Shown: piece by piece, positions 34,680 to 48,088 of the stretch | Layout of the letters: each line of letters starts with the position of its first letter | How positions within the stretch are numbered: the first letter of the stretch is position 1 | Assembly (NCBI RefSeq): GCF_022489025.1 | Contig: NZ_JAKVTG010000001.1 | Coordinates: 248,001-312,000 of the forward strand | From: Planococcus halocryophilus | GTDB lineage: Bacteria > Bacillota > Bacilli > Bacillales_A > Planococcaceae | Length of the DNA stretch: 64,000 nt | Direction of reading: 5' to 3' | Notes under the pieces: model-generated | What the model saw: the letters and a program-made list of their open reading frames with translations, nothing else | Databases searched by the model: none | Told to the model about the DNA's origin: nothing | Position numbers and translations under genes: made by a program

Positions 34680-35966
34680 TTGAGTGAAGCTATTTTAGAC
34701 GTACAAGACAAACCAAAAGCAGGTCAATGGATCTCGCTAAGCTTACAGCATATGTTTGCTATGTTTGGTGCAACGATATTAGTACCGCAACTGGTCGGGT
34801 TAAGCCCAGCCATCGCATTGTTAACAAGTGGAATTGCAACAATCATTTTTATCCTCATTACACAATTTAAAGTACCAGCTTACTTAGGCTCATCATTCGC
34901 CTTTATCGTGCCAATTACAATTGCGACAGAAACAGGTGGGATTGGCTCAGCGATGATCGGTGCCATGTTTGTATCACTGGTTTATGCCATTGTCGCATTG
35001 ATCATTTGGAAAACCGGTTATCATTGGCTAATGAAACTACTACCACCGATTGTGGTAGGACCTGTTATCATCGTCATCGGACTTGCATTATCAGGCACGG
35101 CGGTAAATATGGCAATGACTATTCCAGCTGAAGGCGGATCGGAGTACAGCCTACTGCATTTCTCAGCTGCGATTGTGACGTTACTAACTGCAATCATCTG
35201 TAACATTTATTTTAAAAACATCATTTCATTAATGCCGATTTTGATCGGAATTATTGTAGGCTATGGCTACTCGGCAGCCATCGGAATTATCGACTTTACG
35301 GCAATTGGCGATGCAAGTTGGTTCGCAGTACCAGAATTTCTGATTCCTGGAGTGGATTATTCGTTTCAAGTTACGCCAACCTTATTGTTTGTCATGGTAC
35401 CAATCGCTATCGTCACAATTTCTGAACACATCGGACACCAGCTTGTGTTAGGGAAAATTGTTGATAGAAATTACATAAAAGACCCTGGTTTACACCGCTC
35501 GATTTTAGCAGACGGGATTGGGACTTTCATTTCTTCGCTAGTCGGTGGTCCACCAAAGACCACATACGGTGAAAATATCGGAGTACTCGCCATAACAAAA
35601 GTGTTCTCCGTGTATGTCATCCTGGGTGCTGCAGTGTTCGCCATCGCTTTTTCTTTCTTCGGTAAATTGATGGCAGTTATTGAAACAATCCCAACAGCTG
35701 TTCTTGGCGGAATTTCTATCCTGCTTTTCGGAATAATCGCTTCTTCTGGGTTACGGATGCTAGTGGACAACAACATCGACTTTGGCAACAACCGCAACTT
35801 GGTCATCTCATCAGTTATCTTGGTGATCGGGATTGGTGGAGCGAAGCTTGAATTTAACGAATCCTTCTCGATCGAGGGAATGGCACTTGCTGCGATTGTC
35901 GGTGTCATCTTGAACTTAGTGCTTCCCGGAATGAATAAAAAAGAAGTAGACGACGGAACTAAATAA
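34680..35966 (+). CDS. pyrP: Uracil permease (NCS2/UraA family)
   Basis: A 428-residue membrane transporter with about 14 helices that takes up uracil with protons. The NCS2 signature is in TISEHIGHQLVLGKIV and in GPPKTTYGENIGVLAITKVFSVYV (about 285-308). The N-terminal WISLSLQHMFAMFGATILVP is typical of UraA/PyrP. TTG start behind GGGGAGAATGG. It is second in the operon and is followed by the second PyrR attenuator. Confidence 0.96.
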   Translation: MSEAILDVQDKPKAGQWISLSLQHMFAMFGATILVPQLVGLSPAIALLTSGIATIIFILITQFKVPAYLGSSFAFIVPITIATETGGIGSAMIGAMFVSLVYAIVALIIWKTGYHWLMKLLPPIVVGPVIIVIGLALSGTAVNMAMTIPAEGGSEYSLLHFSAAIVTLLTAIICNIYFKNIISLMPILIGIIVGYGYSAAIGIIDFTAIGDASWFAVPEFLIPGVDYSFQVTPTLLFVMVPIAIVTISEHIGHQLVLGKIVDRNYIKDPGLHRSILADGIGTFISSLVGGPPKTTYGENIGVLAITKVFSVYVILGAAVFAIAFSFFGKLMAVIETIPTAVLGGISILLFGIIASSGLRMLVDNNIDFGNNRNLVISSVILVIGIGGAKLEFNESFSIEGMALAAIVGVILNLVLPGMNKKEVDDGTK

Positions 35967-36071
35967 TTACCTTTTAATGAATGTCCAGAGAGGCATGGAA
36001 AGGGTTGAAGAATGGGTAAAGTCTACCCTTTTTTCCTCACACCTTCCTGCCCCTGGGAAGGTGTTTTTTTG
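35967..36071 (+). promoter_or_regulatory. PyrR-dependent attenuator 2 (pyrP-pyrB spacer)
   Basis: The PyrR loop GTCCAGAGAGGC (35982-35993) is identical to that of attenuator 1 and is flanked by ACCTTTT (35969-35975) and AAAGGGT (35999-36005). Downstream are a hairpin GGGTA / TACCC followed by six T (36014-36034), whose 3' arm can also pair with AAAGGGT, and the main terminator (36039-36070). The layout fits antiterminator versus anti-antiterminator competition, with an extra terminator-like hairpin. Confidence 0.9.
36039..36070 (+). terminator. Regulated terminator of pyr attenuator 2
   Basis: Stem ACACCTTCC / GGAAGGTGT with an 8-base loop and seven T. Confidence 0.9.
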
Positions 36072-36098
36072 TCTGAAGAATGAGAGGATGAGTCAATT

Positions 36099-36968
36099 TT
36101 GCCAAACTTACTATCTATGAACAACTTAGAAAATGACACGATTATGAGTTTGCTTAAGCGTGCTGGAGAATTTCAGCAAGGCGAGAGAGCGCCAATTGAT
36201 GGCACGGTCGTCAACTTGTTTTTCGAACCAAGCACAAGAACAAAAATGAGTTTTGAAATGGCAGAGCATCATATGGGACTCGCTGTACTACCTTTTGAAA
36301 CAGCTTTTTCTAGCATCTTAAAAGGTGAAACACTTTACGATACAGTAAAAACGATGGAAGCAATTGGTGTAGGTGCAGTCATTATACGTCATGAAGAAGA
36401 AGAGTATTACCAACAACTAGAAGGATGCAACGTTGCTGTCATAAATGGTGGAGATGGCTCAGGTCAACATCCAACGCAATCTCTTTTAGACTTAATGACC
36501 ATATATCAAGAGTTCGGACGGATCGAAGGCATTCACGTCACCATCGTCGGAGACATCGCTCATAGCCGTGTGGCAAAATCAAACGCAGCGGCGCTCAAGC
36601 AATTAGGAGCTAAAGTGAGCTTTATTTGTCCAGAAGAATGGAGCGGAGACTATGAATCTTCAGAGCATCTAGATGACTTTATTGAAACGACGGATGTGGT
36701 CATGATGCTCCGCGTCCAGCATGAGCGCCATGCTGTCTCTGCGCTTTTTTCAAAAGAAAACTACCATGAGCAATACGGATTGACTGTAGAGCGAGAAAAG
36801 AAAATGAAAGACGGAGCAATTATTATGCACCCAGCTCCAATCAACCGTGGTGTGGAAATAGCAGATTGTCTCGTTGAGTGTGAACGCTCAAGAATTTTTA
36901 AACAAATGGCTAACGGAGTTTATATCCGAATGGCAGTACTTGAATACGCATTGAAAGGGAGAGATTGA
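36099..36968 (+). CDS. pyrB: Aspartate carbamoyltransferase catalytic subunit
   Basis: A 289-residue enzyme condensing carbamoyl phosphate with aspartate. The carbamoyl-phosphate motif [13 protein letters not shown] (about residues 45-57) and the HPTQSLLDL block (about 126-134) are intact, as is [12 protein letters not shown]. It is about 15 residues shorter than B. subtilis PyrB, mostly through a truncated C-terminal tail, as there is a stop right after [11 protein letters not shown] start behind GAGAGGATGAG. One base separates it from pyrC. No regulatory subunit (pyrI) is present. Confidence 0.96.
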   Translation: MPNLLSMNNLENDTIMSLLKRAGEFQQGERAPIDGTVVNLFFEPSTRTKMSFEMAEHHMGLAVLPFETAFSSILKGETLYDTVKTMEAIGVGAVIIRHEEEEYYQQLEGCNVAVINGGDGSGQHPTQSLLDLMTIYQEFGRIEGIHVTIVGDIAHSRVAKSNAAALKQLGAKVSFICPEEWSGDYESSEHLDDFIETTDVVMMLRVQHERHAVSALFSKENYHEQYGLTVEREKKMKDGAIIMHPAPINRGVEIADCLVECERSRIFKQMANGVYIRMAVLEYALKGRD

Positions 36969-36969
36969 C

Positions 36970-38247
36970 TTGAATTTATTCATTAAAAACGTAAACATGC
37001 TGCAAAATGGAGAACTAACACCTACCAACATCCGCATCAAAGAAGGAAAAATTGAAGAAATCAGTAAAGAGTTAGTAGCGGATAACGAACACCAAATTGA
37101 CGGCAAAGGCCGGATGATTGCACCAGGATTTGTTGATGTCCATGTTCATTTGCGTGAACCAGGTGGCGAACAGAAAGAAACGATCGAAAGCGGGACAAAA
37201 TCTGCGGCAAAAGGCGGCTACACAACAATATGTGCAATGCCGAATACACGCCCAGTACCTGATACGAAAGAAAATCTGCAGCTGGTTAACGGATTGATCG
37301 AAAAAAATGCGCTTATCCGAGTTTTGCCGTATGCTTCGATCACAATAAGAGAAGCAGGGAAAGAACGCACGAATTTGCAAGAACTAAAAGAAAATGGTGC
37401 ATTTGCTTTCACTGATGACGGTGTAGGCATTCAAGAAGCGGGCATGATGTACGAAACAATGCAAGACGCAGCGAAAATTGATATGGCAGTTGTCGCGCAT
37501 TGTGAAGATAATAGCTTGATTTACGATGGAGTGATGCACGAAGGCAAGCGTAGCAAAGAACTAGGATTAAAAGGCATCCCGGCGATTGCAGAATCCGTGC
37601 ATATCGCACGTGACATTTTACTGGCTGAAGCAGCAGGCGCACATTACCACGTATGCCACGTCAGCACGAAAGAATCGGTTCGCGTCATTCGAGACGCAAA
37701 ACGTGCAGGAGTTCGCGTAACAGCTGAAGTTACACCTCACCACTTGTTGTTGACGGAAGATGATATTCCTTCAGACGATGCAAACTATAAAATGAACCCA
37801 CCGCTTCGTGCGAAAGAAGATTGGGAAGCGTTACACGCAGGATTGCTTGACGGTACGCTAGACTTTATCGCGACAGACCATGCACCACACACAGAAGCAG
37901 AAAAAACAAATGGCATGAATGGCTCGATGTTCGGGATTGTCGGATTTGAAACGGCGTTTCCACTGCTTTATAGCAAGTTTGTCAAAACCGGCACATGGAC
38001 GTTACAACAATTAATCGACTGGTTAACCATCAAACCAAGCCAAACATTCAACTTGCCATATGGCACTTTAGAAATTGGACAAACAGCGGATCTCGTATTA
38101 TTAGATCTTGAAAAAGAACAACCAATTCAAGTAGAAGAATTTTTATCAAAAGGTAAAAACACACCATTTAATGGTTGGAATTGTACAGGGTGGCCAGTAA
38201 CAACCATCTTTGGTGGCGAAATTGTATGGCAGGAGGAGACAAATTGA
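36970..38247 (+). CDS. pyrC: Dihydroorotase
   Basis: A 425-residue class I dihydroorotase, forming dihydroorotate from carbamoyl-aspartate with a binuclear zinc site. Metal motifs are [10 protein letters not shown] (about 56-65), HCEDN (about 178), HVCHVSTKE (about 228), [13 protein letters not shown] and the catalytic DHAPHT (about 304-309). TTG start behind AAAGGGAGAG. The stop overlaps the carA start by one base. Confidence 0.97.
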   Translation: MNLFIKNVNMLQNGELTPTNIRIKEGKIEEISKELVADNEHQIDGKGRMIAPGFVDVHVHLREPGGEQKETIESGTKSAAKGGYTTICAMPNTRPVPDTKENLQLVNGLIEKNALIRVLPYASITIREAGKERTNLQELKENGAFAFTDDGVGIQEAGMMYETMQDAAKIDMAVVAHCEDNSLIYDGVMHEGKRSKELGLKGIPAIAESVHIARDILLAEAAGAHYHVCHVSTKESVRVIRDAKRAGVRVTAEVTPHHLLLTEDDIPSDDANYKMNPPLRAKEDWEALHAGLLDGTLDFIATDHAPHTEAEKTNGMNGSMFGIVGFETAFPLLYSKFVKTGTWTLQQLIDWLTIKPSQTFNLPYGTLEIGQTADLVLLDLEKEQPIQVEEFLSKGKNTPFNGWNCTGWPVTTIFGGEIVWQEETN

Positions 38248-39341
38248 TGAAACGTTATTTAATCTTAGAAGACGGTACGGTATTTGAAGGAACAGCATTC
38301 GGTGGCGATGATGCCTCAGTCGGGGAAATCGTATTTAATACCAGCATGACCGGCTATCAAGAAATTTTATCAGATCCATCTTATTGTGGACAAATTGTTA
38401 CCATGACTTACCCGTTAATCGGCAACTATGGCATTAATAGCGACGATTTTGAATCGATTGAACCAGCAGTAAAAGGCATGGTCGTTCGTGAAATTGCGGA
38501 GTTTCCATCAAACTTTAGAAATAAATCAACAGTAGATGAATTGTTTAAAACTAAAAATATTCCAGGGATTACAGGAATTGATACACGTAAATTAACGCGC
38601 TTAATTCGCGCAAAAGGTGCCATCAAAGGCGTATTAACAGCAGCGGGAGAAGAAGTTCAAGTTGACCAAGTTATTAAAACTCTTCAAGAAACCGTGTTGC
38701 CTAACGACCAAGTGGCACAAGTTTCAACAGGTCGCCCTTACCCGAGTCCAGGGCGTGGAAAACGTGTCGTATTAATCGACTATGGCATGAAACACGGCAT
38801 TTTGCGTGAACTTAATAATCGAGACTGTGATGTAATTGTTGTACCTTATAACACTTCATCAACAGAAATATTGGCTTGGGGACCAGATGGTGTCATGCTA
38901 TCAAACGGACCAGGAGATCCGAAAGATGTAGAAGAGTGCGTAGAAGTAGTACGCGAATTGCTTGGACAAGTTCCGATTTTCGGTATCTGCCTCGGCCACC
39001 AATTGTTCGCAAGAGCTTGCGGAGCTGACACCTTCAAATTGAAATTCGGTCATCGCGGAGGAAATCATCCAGTACGCGACTTAGAAACAGGCAAAATCGA
39101 AATCACATCACAAAACCATGGCTACGCAGTAGATGAAGATACGTTACAAGGGACGCGTTTAAAAGTTACGCATAGCGCATTAAACGACGGGACAAACGAA
39201 GGATTGGCTCATTTGGATTATCCAGCCTTCACGGTTCAATACCATCCAGAATCATCACCGGGACCAGAAGACTCAAACTACTTATTTGATCGCTTTATTG
39301 ATGTAATGAACGCAACTCGAAAGGAGCAACAACATGCCTAA
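38247..39341 (+). CDS. pyrAA: Carbamoyl-phosphate synthase, pyrimidine-specific small chain
   Basis: A 364-residue glutaminase subunit. The class I amidotransferase triad comprises the Cys in [15 protein letters not shown] and the His/Glu in [11 protein letters not shown]; the N-terminal domain has the [12 protein letters not shown] signature. It supplies ammonia to the large chain. I selected ATG 38247 behind AGGAGGAGA, since upstream in-frame starts lie within pyrC. Overlaps pyrAB by 8 bp. Its location inside the pyr operon marks it as the uracil-regulated isozyme. Confidence 0.97.
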   Translation: MKRYLILEDGTVFEGTAFGGDDASVGEIVFNTSMTGYQEILSDPSYCGQIVTMTYPLIGNYGINSDDFESIEPAVKGMVVREIAEFPSNFRNKSTVDELFKTKNIPGITGIDTRKLTRLIRAKGAIKGVLTAAGEEVQVDQVIKTLQETVLPNDQVAQVSTGRPYPSPGRGKRVVLIDYGMKHGILRELNNRDCDVIVVPYNTSSTEILAWGPDGVMLSNGPGDPKDVEECVEVVRELLGQVPIFGICLGHQLFARACGADTFKLKFGHRGGNHPVRDLETGKIEITSQNHGYAVDEDTLQGTRLKVTHSALNDGTNEGLAHLDYPAFTVQYHPESSPGPEDSNYLFDRFIDVMNATRKEQQHA

Positions 39342-42300
39342 AAGACAAGATATTCAAAGTATACTCGTAATCGGATCAGGACCAATCGTAATCGGACAAG
39401 CAGCCGAGTTTGACTATGCAGGAACACAAGCATGTCTTGCATTAAAAGAAGAAGGTTACCGCGTAATCTTGATCAACTCAAACCCTGCAACCATCATGAC
39501 GGATACAGAAATCGCTGATAAAGTGTATATCGAACCGATCACACTTGAATTTGTTAGCCGAATTTTGCGTAAAGAGCGTCCGGATGCACTTCTACCGACA
39601 TTAGGTGGCCAAACAGGCTTGAATATGGCGATTGAACTGGACGAATCGGGAATTTTAGACGAATTGAATATCGAAATTTTAGGCACAAAACTCGAAGCCA
39701 TTCATAAAGCAGAAGACCGTGATTTGTTTAGAACCTTAATGAACGAATTAGGCGAACCGGTTCCGGATTCAGATATTATTCACAACATGACCGAAGCTGA
39801 AAACTTTGTAGACCGTGTGGGTTACCCAGTTATTGTTCGTCCAGCCTTTACATTAGGTGGAACAGGCGGCGGAATTTGCCACGACTACGAACAGTTAAAA
39901 GAAATAGTGGCGAGTGGCTTAAAATACAGCCCCGTTACACAATGTTTACTAGAAAAATCAATCGCAGGTTTTAAAGAAATTGAATACGAAGTAATGCGCG
40001 ATAAGAACGATACTGCAATCGTAGTTTGTAACATGGAAAACATTGATCCAGTCGGCATTCATACTGGAGACTCAATTGTGGTCGCACCTAGCCAAACTTT
40101 GTCAGACCGTGAATACCAAATGCTACGAAATGTGTCGCTGAAAATTATTCGCGCTTTGAAAATTGAAGGAGGCTGTAACGTACAGCTTGCATTAGATCCA
40201 TTTAGCTTTAACTACTACATCATTGAAGTAAATCCGCGGGTTAGTCGATCTTCTGCACTAGCATCTAAAGCGACAGGTTATCCTATTGCGAAACTAGCTG
40301 CAAAAATTGCAGTCGGTTTAACGTTAGATGAAATGATGAATCCAGTGACAGGGCGCACATATGCTGCTTTCGAGCCAGCACTAGACTATGTCGTAACGAA
40401 AATTCCACGCTGGCCTTTTGATAAATTCGAAGCAGCAAAACGTAATTTAGGAACGCAAATGAAAGCAACCGGCGAAGTAATGGCAATGGGACGTACATTC
40501 GAAGAATCTATCCTGAAAGCTGTTCGTTCATTAGAAACAGGGCAATTCCACTTAGAGCTAAAAAATGCGGATAGCATGAGTGATGAATGGATTCAAAAAC
40601 GTATTTGTCGAGCGGGAGATGAGCGTTTGTTCTTTATCGGCGAAGCACTTCGTCGCGGTGTAACAATCGAAACCATTAACGAATGGAGCCAAATCGATTT
40701 ATTCTTCTTGAAGAAATTCGAAAACATCGTAAAATACGAAGAAGATTTGAAAAACGCAGCGTTTGACTACGACGTAGCAAAACGTGCAAAACGTTTAGGC
40801 TTTGCAGACCGGACAATCGCCAAACTTTGGAATACAACAGAGCAGCAAGTGTACAACTGGCGTAAAGAAAAAAAGCTAATGCCAGTATACAAAATGGTGG
40901 ATACATGTGCGGCTGAGTTTGAATCCGAAACACCTTATTTCTACGGAACGTATGAAGATGAAAATGAATCAGTGAAAACGGATAAAGAATCCGTCATTGT
41001 TCTTGGGTCAGGTCCGATTCGCATCGGTCAAGGTGTCGAATTTGATTACGCTACGGTGCATTCAGTATGGGCTATTAAAGAAGCAGGCTATGAAGCAATT
41101 ATCGTCAACAACAACCCAGAAACGGTTTCAACAGACTTTTCGATCTCGGATAAATTGTATTTTGAGCCACTGACGATTGAAGATGTTATGCACATCGTTG
41201 ATCTGGAGCAACCAAAAGGTGTCGTCGTTCAATTTGGTGGGCAAACGGCGATCAACTTAGCTGAAAAACTCGAGCAAAATGGCGTGAAGATTCTCGGCAC
41301 ATCGTTAGAAGATACAGACCGTGCAGAAAACCGCAATAAGTTCGAAGCTGCGCTACACGAAATCGGTATTCCACAGCCACTGGGCAAAACAGCGGTGAAC
41401 ACAGAAGAAGCCATTATCATCGCGACAGACATCGGCTATCCGGTACTAGTTCGTCCTTCTTATGTACTCGGTGGGCGCGCGATGGAAATTGTTTATAACG
41501 AAGAAGATTTAAAACATTATATGGAGCACGCAGTAGAAGCGAGTCCAGAGCATCCGGTCTTAGTCGATCGTTACTTGACGGGAATTGAAATAGAAGTTGA
41601 TGCGATATCAGATGGTGAAAACGTCTTGATCCCTGGAATTATGGAGCATATTGAACGCGCAGGCGTCCATTCGGGCGACTCGATTGCGGTTTATCCAACA
41701 CAAAACATTTCGGATGAGTTACTAGAAACTTTAGTCGACTATACGACGCGACTAGCAAAAGGATTAAACATTATCGGCTTGCTCAATATCCAGTATGTCA
41801 TCTCAAAAGGCGAAGTGTTTGTTATCGAAGTAAACCCGCGCTCAAGTCGAACAGTGCCATTTATGAGTAAAATCACATCGATTCCAATGGCGAACATTGC
41901 CACAAAAGCAATTCTTGGTCAAAGCATAGTCGACCAAGGCTTTACACCAGGTCTTGCACCGATTTCAAAAGGGGTCTTTGTCAAAGTACCGGTATTCTCT
42001 TTCGCGAAGTTACGCCGCGTAGACATTACGCTTGGACCAGAAATGAAATCAACTGGAGAAGTAATGGGCAAAGACACAACACTCGAAAAAGCTTTGTATA
42101 AAGGTTTAGCAGCAGCTGGCATGGAAGTAAAAGATCATGGCACAGTGCTACTAACCGTCGCAGATAAAGACAAAGAAGAAGCGGTTGGTTTAGCAAAACG
42201 TTTTAAAGCGATCGGTTATCAAATCATGGCTACAGGTGGAACTGCCAAAGCATTTGAAGAAGCTGGCATAGTAGTAGCACCAATCGGTAAAATTGGTTCA

Positions 42301-42518
42301 GAAGGCAAAACTTTACTAGATGTTATTCAAAATGGCGATACGCAAATTGTCATCAACACCTTAACAAAGGGCAAACAGCCACAACGTGACGGATTCCGCA
42401 TTCGCCGTGAATCGGTTGAAAACGGCATTCCTTGCTTAACTTCACTTGATACAGCAGAAGCGATGCTTCGCGTTATCGAATCCATGACCTTTTCAGCTGA
42501 AGCAATGGGGGCAAATAT

Positions 42519-42522
<4 letters not shown>
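39334..42522 (+). CDS. pyrAB: Carbamoyl-phosphate synthase, pyrimidine-specific large chain
   Basis: A 1062-residue enzyme with two homologous ATP-grasp halves. The first half starts with [25 protein letters not shown] and the second with [23 protein letters not shown] (about residue 553); the C-terminal MGS-like allosteric domain (about 930-1062) carries the UMP/PRPP response. It makes carbamoyl phosphate from bicarbonate, ammonia and two ATP. Overlaps both neighbours, so synthesis is coupled within the operon. Confidence 0.97.
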
Positions 42523-44879
<2,357 letters not shown>

Positions 44880-44883
<4 letters not shown>

Positions 44884-45503
44884 AGTACGAAATAGCAAAT
44901 CATTTATTATCGATTGGTGCAGTTGAATTGCGCCCTCAAGATCCATTTACATGGGCATCAGGTGTCAAATCTCCGATTTATTGCGACAATCGATTAACAA
45001 TGTCATACCCGGCGGTTCGGAAAGACATTGCCAAAGGATTAGCAGAGACAATTAACGAATATTATCCTGATTGTGAAGTGGTAGCAGGAACAGCGACAGC
45101 CGGTATTCCACATGCTGCATGGGTTAGTGATTTGCTGGAATTGCCAATGGTTTATGTGCGTTCGAAAGCAAAAGAACATGGTCAAACGAATATGATTGAA
45201 GGTAAAATCGAAACCGGTAAAAAAGTGGTTGTTGTTGAAGATTTAATCTCTAAAGGTGGATCCGTCTTGCAAGCAGCGCAAGCACTTGAAGCAGCAGGGT
45301 TTGAAGTTCTAGGAATCGTAGCTATTTTCACTTACGATTTGCCTCAGTCAATCGAAGCTATCACAGGAGCAGGCTATACGTTCCATACACTAACGAATTT
45401 CCCAGCACTTGTCGAACAAGCATTGAGCACGCAAGCAATCAACGAAGCGGATATGCCTATGCTTGCAGATTGGCACGAAAAATTAAAAGCAGGAACTTTG
45501 TAG
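44880..45503 (+). CDS. pyrE: Orotate phosphoribosyltransferase
   Basis: A 207-residue type I phosphoribosyltransferase making OMP from orotate and PRPP. Motifs are [18 protein letters not shown] near the start and the PRPP loop [21 protein letters not shown] (about 116-136). The TTG at 44880 overlaps the pyrF stop (TTGA) behind GGAGTGG and gives the family N-terminus; ATG 44865 would add five residues. It is the last gene of the pyr operon. Confidence 0.95.
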
Positions 45504-45530
45504 AGCCGGCCATTTGGTCGGTTTTTTTAA
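45503..45530 (+). terminator. Terminator of the pyr operon
   Basis: Stem GCCGGCC / GGTCGGT (with two G-T pairs) and seven T, starting two bases after the pyrE stop. Confidence 0.75.
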
Positions 45531-45548
45531 ATTTTAGAATAGAAATCG

Positions 45549-45577
45549 TTGACAAGTGTAAAATGACTGAATATAAT
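45549..45577 (+). promoter_or_regulatory. Consensus sigma-A promoter of the padR operon
   Basis: Perfect TTGACA (45549-45554), 17-bp spacer, perfect TATAAT (45572-45577). It precedes the inverted repeat at 45599-45630. Confidence 0.85.
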
Positions 45578-45598
45578 AAAATTAACTAGTTGGTTATG

Positions 45599-45630
45599 CA
45601 AGGTAGTTATTTTTTTAGATAGCTATCTTG
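45599..45630 (+). promoter_or_regulatory. Inverted repeat, probable PadR operator
   Basis: Half-sites CAAGGTAGTTAT (45599-45610) and ATAGCTATCTTG (45619-45630) are inverted repeats with two mismatches and an 8-bp spacer; the right arm is itself within the perfect palindrome AGATAGCTATCT (45617-45628). It lies just downstream of a perfect promoter and upstream of the padR gene, where an autoregulatory roadblock operator would be expected. Binding is inferred. Confidence 0.5.
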
Positions 45631-45660
45631 TAATACCGAATACCTTGAGGAGGAACCACA

Positions 45661-46014
45661 ATGGCTCTTAGAAGTCAGTTATTGAAAGGAGTTTTGGATG
45701 CATGCGTAATGGCTGTTGTAGAAGAACAACCCGTCTATGGCTACGAGCTGTCGCAAAAACTTCAAAAAATAGGATTACCTGATATTAGCGACGGCACAAT
45801 TTATCCCGTGTTGTTAAGGCTTCAAAAAAACGGATTTATACAGGGAGAAATGAGACCTTCTGCAACTGGTCCCAATCGTAAATATTATTTTTTAACCGAT
45901 AAAGGAAAAGGTGAACTCGAACAAATCTCTTCTGAATGGTTGCAAATTGCCCAACCCGTTAGTCAATTACTAAAAAGGAGTGAAAAAGATGAGAAACGCA
46001 GCAGAACTAATTAA
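45661..46014 (+). CDS. PadR family transcriptional regulator
   Basis: A 117-residue PadR winged-helix repressor. The fold is shown by LLKGVLDACVMAVVEEQPVYGYELSQKLQ (helix 1 to recognition helix), GTIYPVLLRLQKNGFI and the wing with GPNRKYYFLTDKGKGEL; a short C-terminal helix gives the dimer interface. Such regulators usually respond to small hydrophobic ligands or membrane stress and control a neighbouring membrane gene. ATG behind GAGGAGG. Its last 26 bp overlap the next gene. Confidence 0.93.
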   Translation: MALRSQLLKGVLDACVMAVVEEQPVYGYELSQKLQKIGLPDISDGTIYPVLLRLQKNGFIQGEMRPSATGPNRKYYFLTDKGKGELEQISSEWLQIAQPVSQLLKRSEKDEKRSRTN

Positions 46015-46669
46015 AGAAAATAACCAAAAAAGAGAGTTGTTAAACGTAGAAAACGAAAAAATTTACACAGATGTATTGCTGTATATTCGAACGGATTTGC
46101 GTGTTGATGAACATGCAGCAGAAGAATTATTAATGGATTTGCTTGATCATTTAATCGAAGCGCAAGAAAATGGCAAAGATGCTCAGGATCTTTTTGGTGA
46201 TTCTCTAAAATCTTACGCTGATGAACTGATTGCCAATATGCCAACAGAAAACAAACGAAACATAATATTGCTTTTTTCTACAGGTATTCTTGGTTTAGTT
46301 GGCTGGTTTGCACTTTCCTATGGAATTTTAAATGGGGTGATTACGATTTTCACACCGGTTGACAATAAATTCGCTTTAGGAAGTGTCTCCTTGATTTTGT
46401 TAACCTTACTTGTAGTTGGTGTCTTTGGTATTTTGTTTATTTTCCGCATGATCCGCTCATCTGTTTTCAAACCAAAATATCAAGAATGGAAACTATATGT
46501 GCAATCGGCTTTGTATGCGATGGTCGCATTTGCTTTTGTACTAGGAGTTGGTTTTTTCTTTGATGGAATTGGCCCCGTTGTGCAAGTACAGTGGTGGGTA
46601 CTCCTTATGATTGGGCTTACTTTATTAGGTCTTAGTAAAGGCTTGAGTCGACAAACTTTAAACCAGTAA
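45989..46669 (+). CDS. DUF1129/HAAS-type membrane protein paired with PadR
   Basis: A 226-residue protein. The cytoplasmic N-terminal helical domain (about 1-90) has the LxxxLxxDLLDHLIEAQENG pattern seen in HAAS-type domains that accompany PadR regulators, then four transmembrane helices (about 92-113, 127-152, 170-190, 196-218). ATG 45989 has the AAAAGGAG site; a GTG at 45980 is in frame but overlaps that site. Function unknown; the operon with PadR suggests it is the regulated output or a partner of the repressor. Confidence 0.8.
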   Translation: MRNAAELIKENNQKRELLNVENEKIYTDVLLYIRTDLRVDEHAAEELLMDLLDHLIEAQENGKDAQDLFGDSLKSYADELIANMPTENKRNIILLFSTGILGLVGWFALSYGILNGVITIFTPVDNKFALGSVSLILLTLLVVGVFGILFIFRMIRSSVFKPKYQEWKLYVQSALYAMVAFAFVLGVGFFFDGIGPVVQVQWWVLLMIGLTLLGLSKGLSRQTLNQ

Positions 46670-46738
46670 TAAGGTGTATCTTGTAATTTGCTTCTGTGTG
46701 CTGTAATTAATAGACAATTTGAATGGAAGGGGATTTGT

Positions 46739-48073
46739 ATGAACGTAGAACAAAGGCAATTAAAAGAATGGATTTCAACCTATCCTTTGTTACAAACAAT
46801 CATGAACTTAAAGCCAGTTGTTTGGCTAAACCCGAAACTTAAAAAAATGGCTGATATGAACAACTTGCCAGTTTCTTTAGCAGATATGGAAAAAGCAGAG
46901 CAGCTTTGGCAACGCTTTGCTCCATTTTTAGCAGCAGAATTTCCTGACACGGCAGAAGCAAATGGTATTGTCGAATCACCTTTGCGTGAAATCCCTAATA
47001 TGAAAACTCAATTAAACGATCGATTTACAGATAATATTGAGGGATTGCTGTTTTTGAAATGCGATAATGAATTACCAATTGCGGGGTCTATTAAAGCGCG
47101 TGGTGGTGTTTACGAAGTATTGCATCATGCAGAAAAATTAGCAATAGATGCCGGTATCATTTCAACTGAGCAATCGTACGAGCAGTTTTCATCCGAAAAA
47201 TTCAAGGGTTTTTTTAGCCAATATTCCATAGGGGTAGGATCTACAGGGAATCTTGGGCTAAGCATTGGCATTATTAGCGCGAAACTGGGGTTCCAAGTTT
47301 TTGTTTATATGTCTGCAGACGCAAAACAATGGAAAAAAGAGTTGCTGCGTGAAAAAGGGGCTACGGTCGTCGAATTTGAAGGCGATTTTAGTGAAGCCAT
47401 TTTAGCTGGGCGAAATGAAACAGTGGCCAAGCCAAATGCCTATTTTGTCGATGATGAAAAATCACAGCAATTGTTTTTAGGATATAGTGTGGCTGCTTTT
47501 CGACTCAAGCAACAATTGAATGATGCGGGTGTACAAGTTGATGCCGAACATCCACTATTTGTTTATTTACCTTGTGGAGTAGGCGGTGCACCGGGGGGCA
47601 TTGCGTTCGGCCTCAAGCAAGTTTTTGGCGATGCAGTTCATTGCTTTTTTGTGGAACCTACACATTCGCCAGCTGTCCTTATTGGGCTAATGACCGGTGA
47701 AAAAAACAAAGTATGTGTTCAAGACTTTGGCATCGATAATGTGACAGAAGGTGATGGGCTAGCAGTTGGACGACCATCTAGTTTTGCTTCAGGTATTAGC
47801 GAAAAAACGGTGAGTGGGATCTATACCATCGAAGATCAACAGTTGTTTTCGTTATTAACACTGTTAGCCTCAAGTGAAGGTATTTTTGTAGAACCTTCCG
47901 CTACGGCAGGACTTCTTGGACCTTTGAAAATTCAAGCAAGTGATTATGCACAAGTAAATAAAGTTCCTATGAACACAGCTACACATATTGTTTGGGCAAC
48001 TGGAGGCGCGTTAGTTCCAAAAGAAGAAATGGACGGTTTTTATCAACGTGGCAATAAAAATTTAGGAGTGTAG
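46739..48073 (+). CDS. dsdA: D-serine ammonia-lyase (D-serine dehydratase)
   Basis: A 444-residue fold-type II PLP enzyme converting D-serine to pyruvate and ammonia. The PLP lysine is Lys119 in GSIKARGGVYEVL, and the phosphate-binding glycine loop is GVGSTGNLGLSIG. The family-typical CDNELPIAGSIKARG and FVEPSATAGLLGP are present. ATG 46739 with GAAGGGGAT matches the family start; the open frame to 46688 has no binding site. No dsdC or dsdX is next to it. A bidirectional terminator follows. Confidence 0.94.
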   Translation: MNVEQRQLKEWISTYPLLQTIMNLKPVVWLNPKLKKMADMNNLPVSLADMEKAEQLWQRFAPFLAAEFPDTAEANGIVESPLREIPNMKTQLNDRFTDNIEGLLFLKCDNELPIAGSIKARGGVYEVLHHAEKLAIDAGIISTEQSYEQFSSEKFKGFFSQYSIGVGSTGNLGLSIGIISAKLGFQVFVYMSADAKQWKKELLREKGATVVEFEGDFSEAILAGRNETVAKPNAYFVDDEKSQQLFLGYSVAAFRLKQQLNDAGVQVDAEHPLFVYLPCGVGGAPGGIAFGLKQVFGDAVHCFFVEPTHSPAVLIGLMTGEKNKVCVQDFGIDNVTEGDGLAVGRPSSFASGISEKTVSGIYTIEDQQLFSLLTLLASSEGIFVEPSATAGLLGPLKIQASDYAQVNKVPMNTATHIVWATGGALVPKEEMDGFYQRGNKNLGV

Positions 48074-48088
48074 CACTAATGGGATAAT

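Noticed and set aside
35471-35908. 145-codon antisense frame within pyrP
   Set aside because: Mirrored membrane-protein codons; no supporting start signals.
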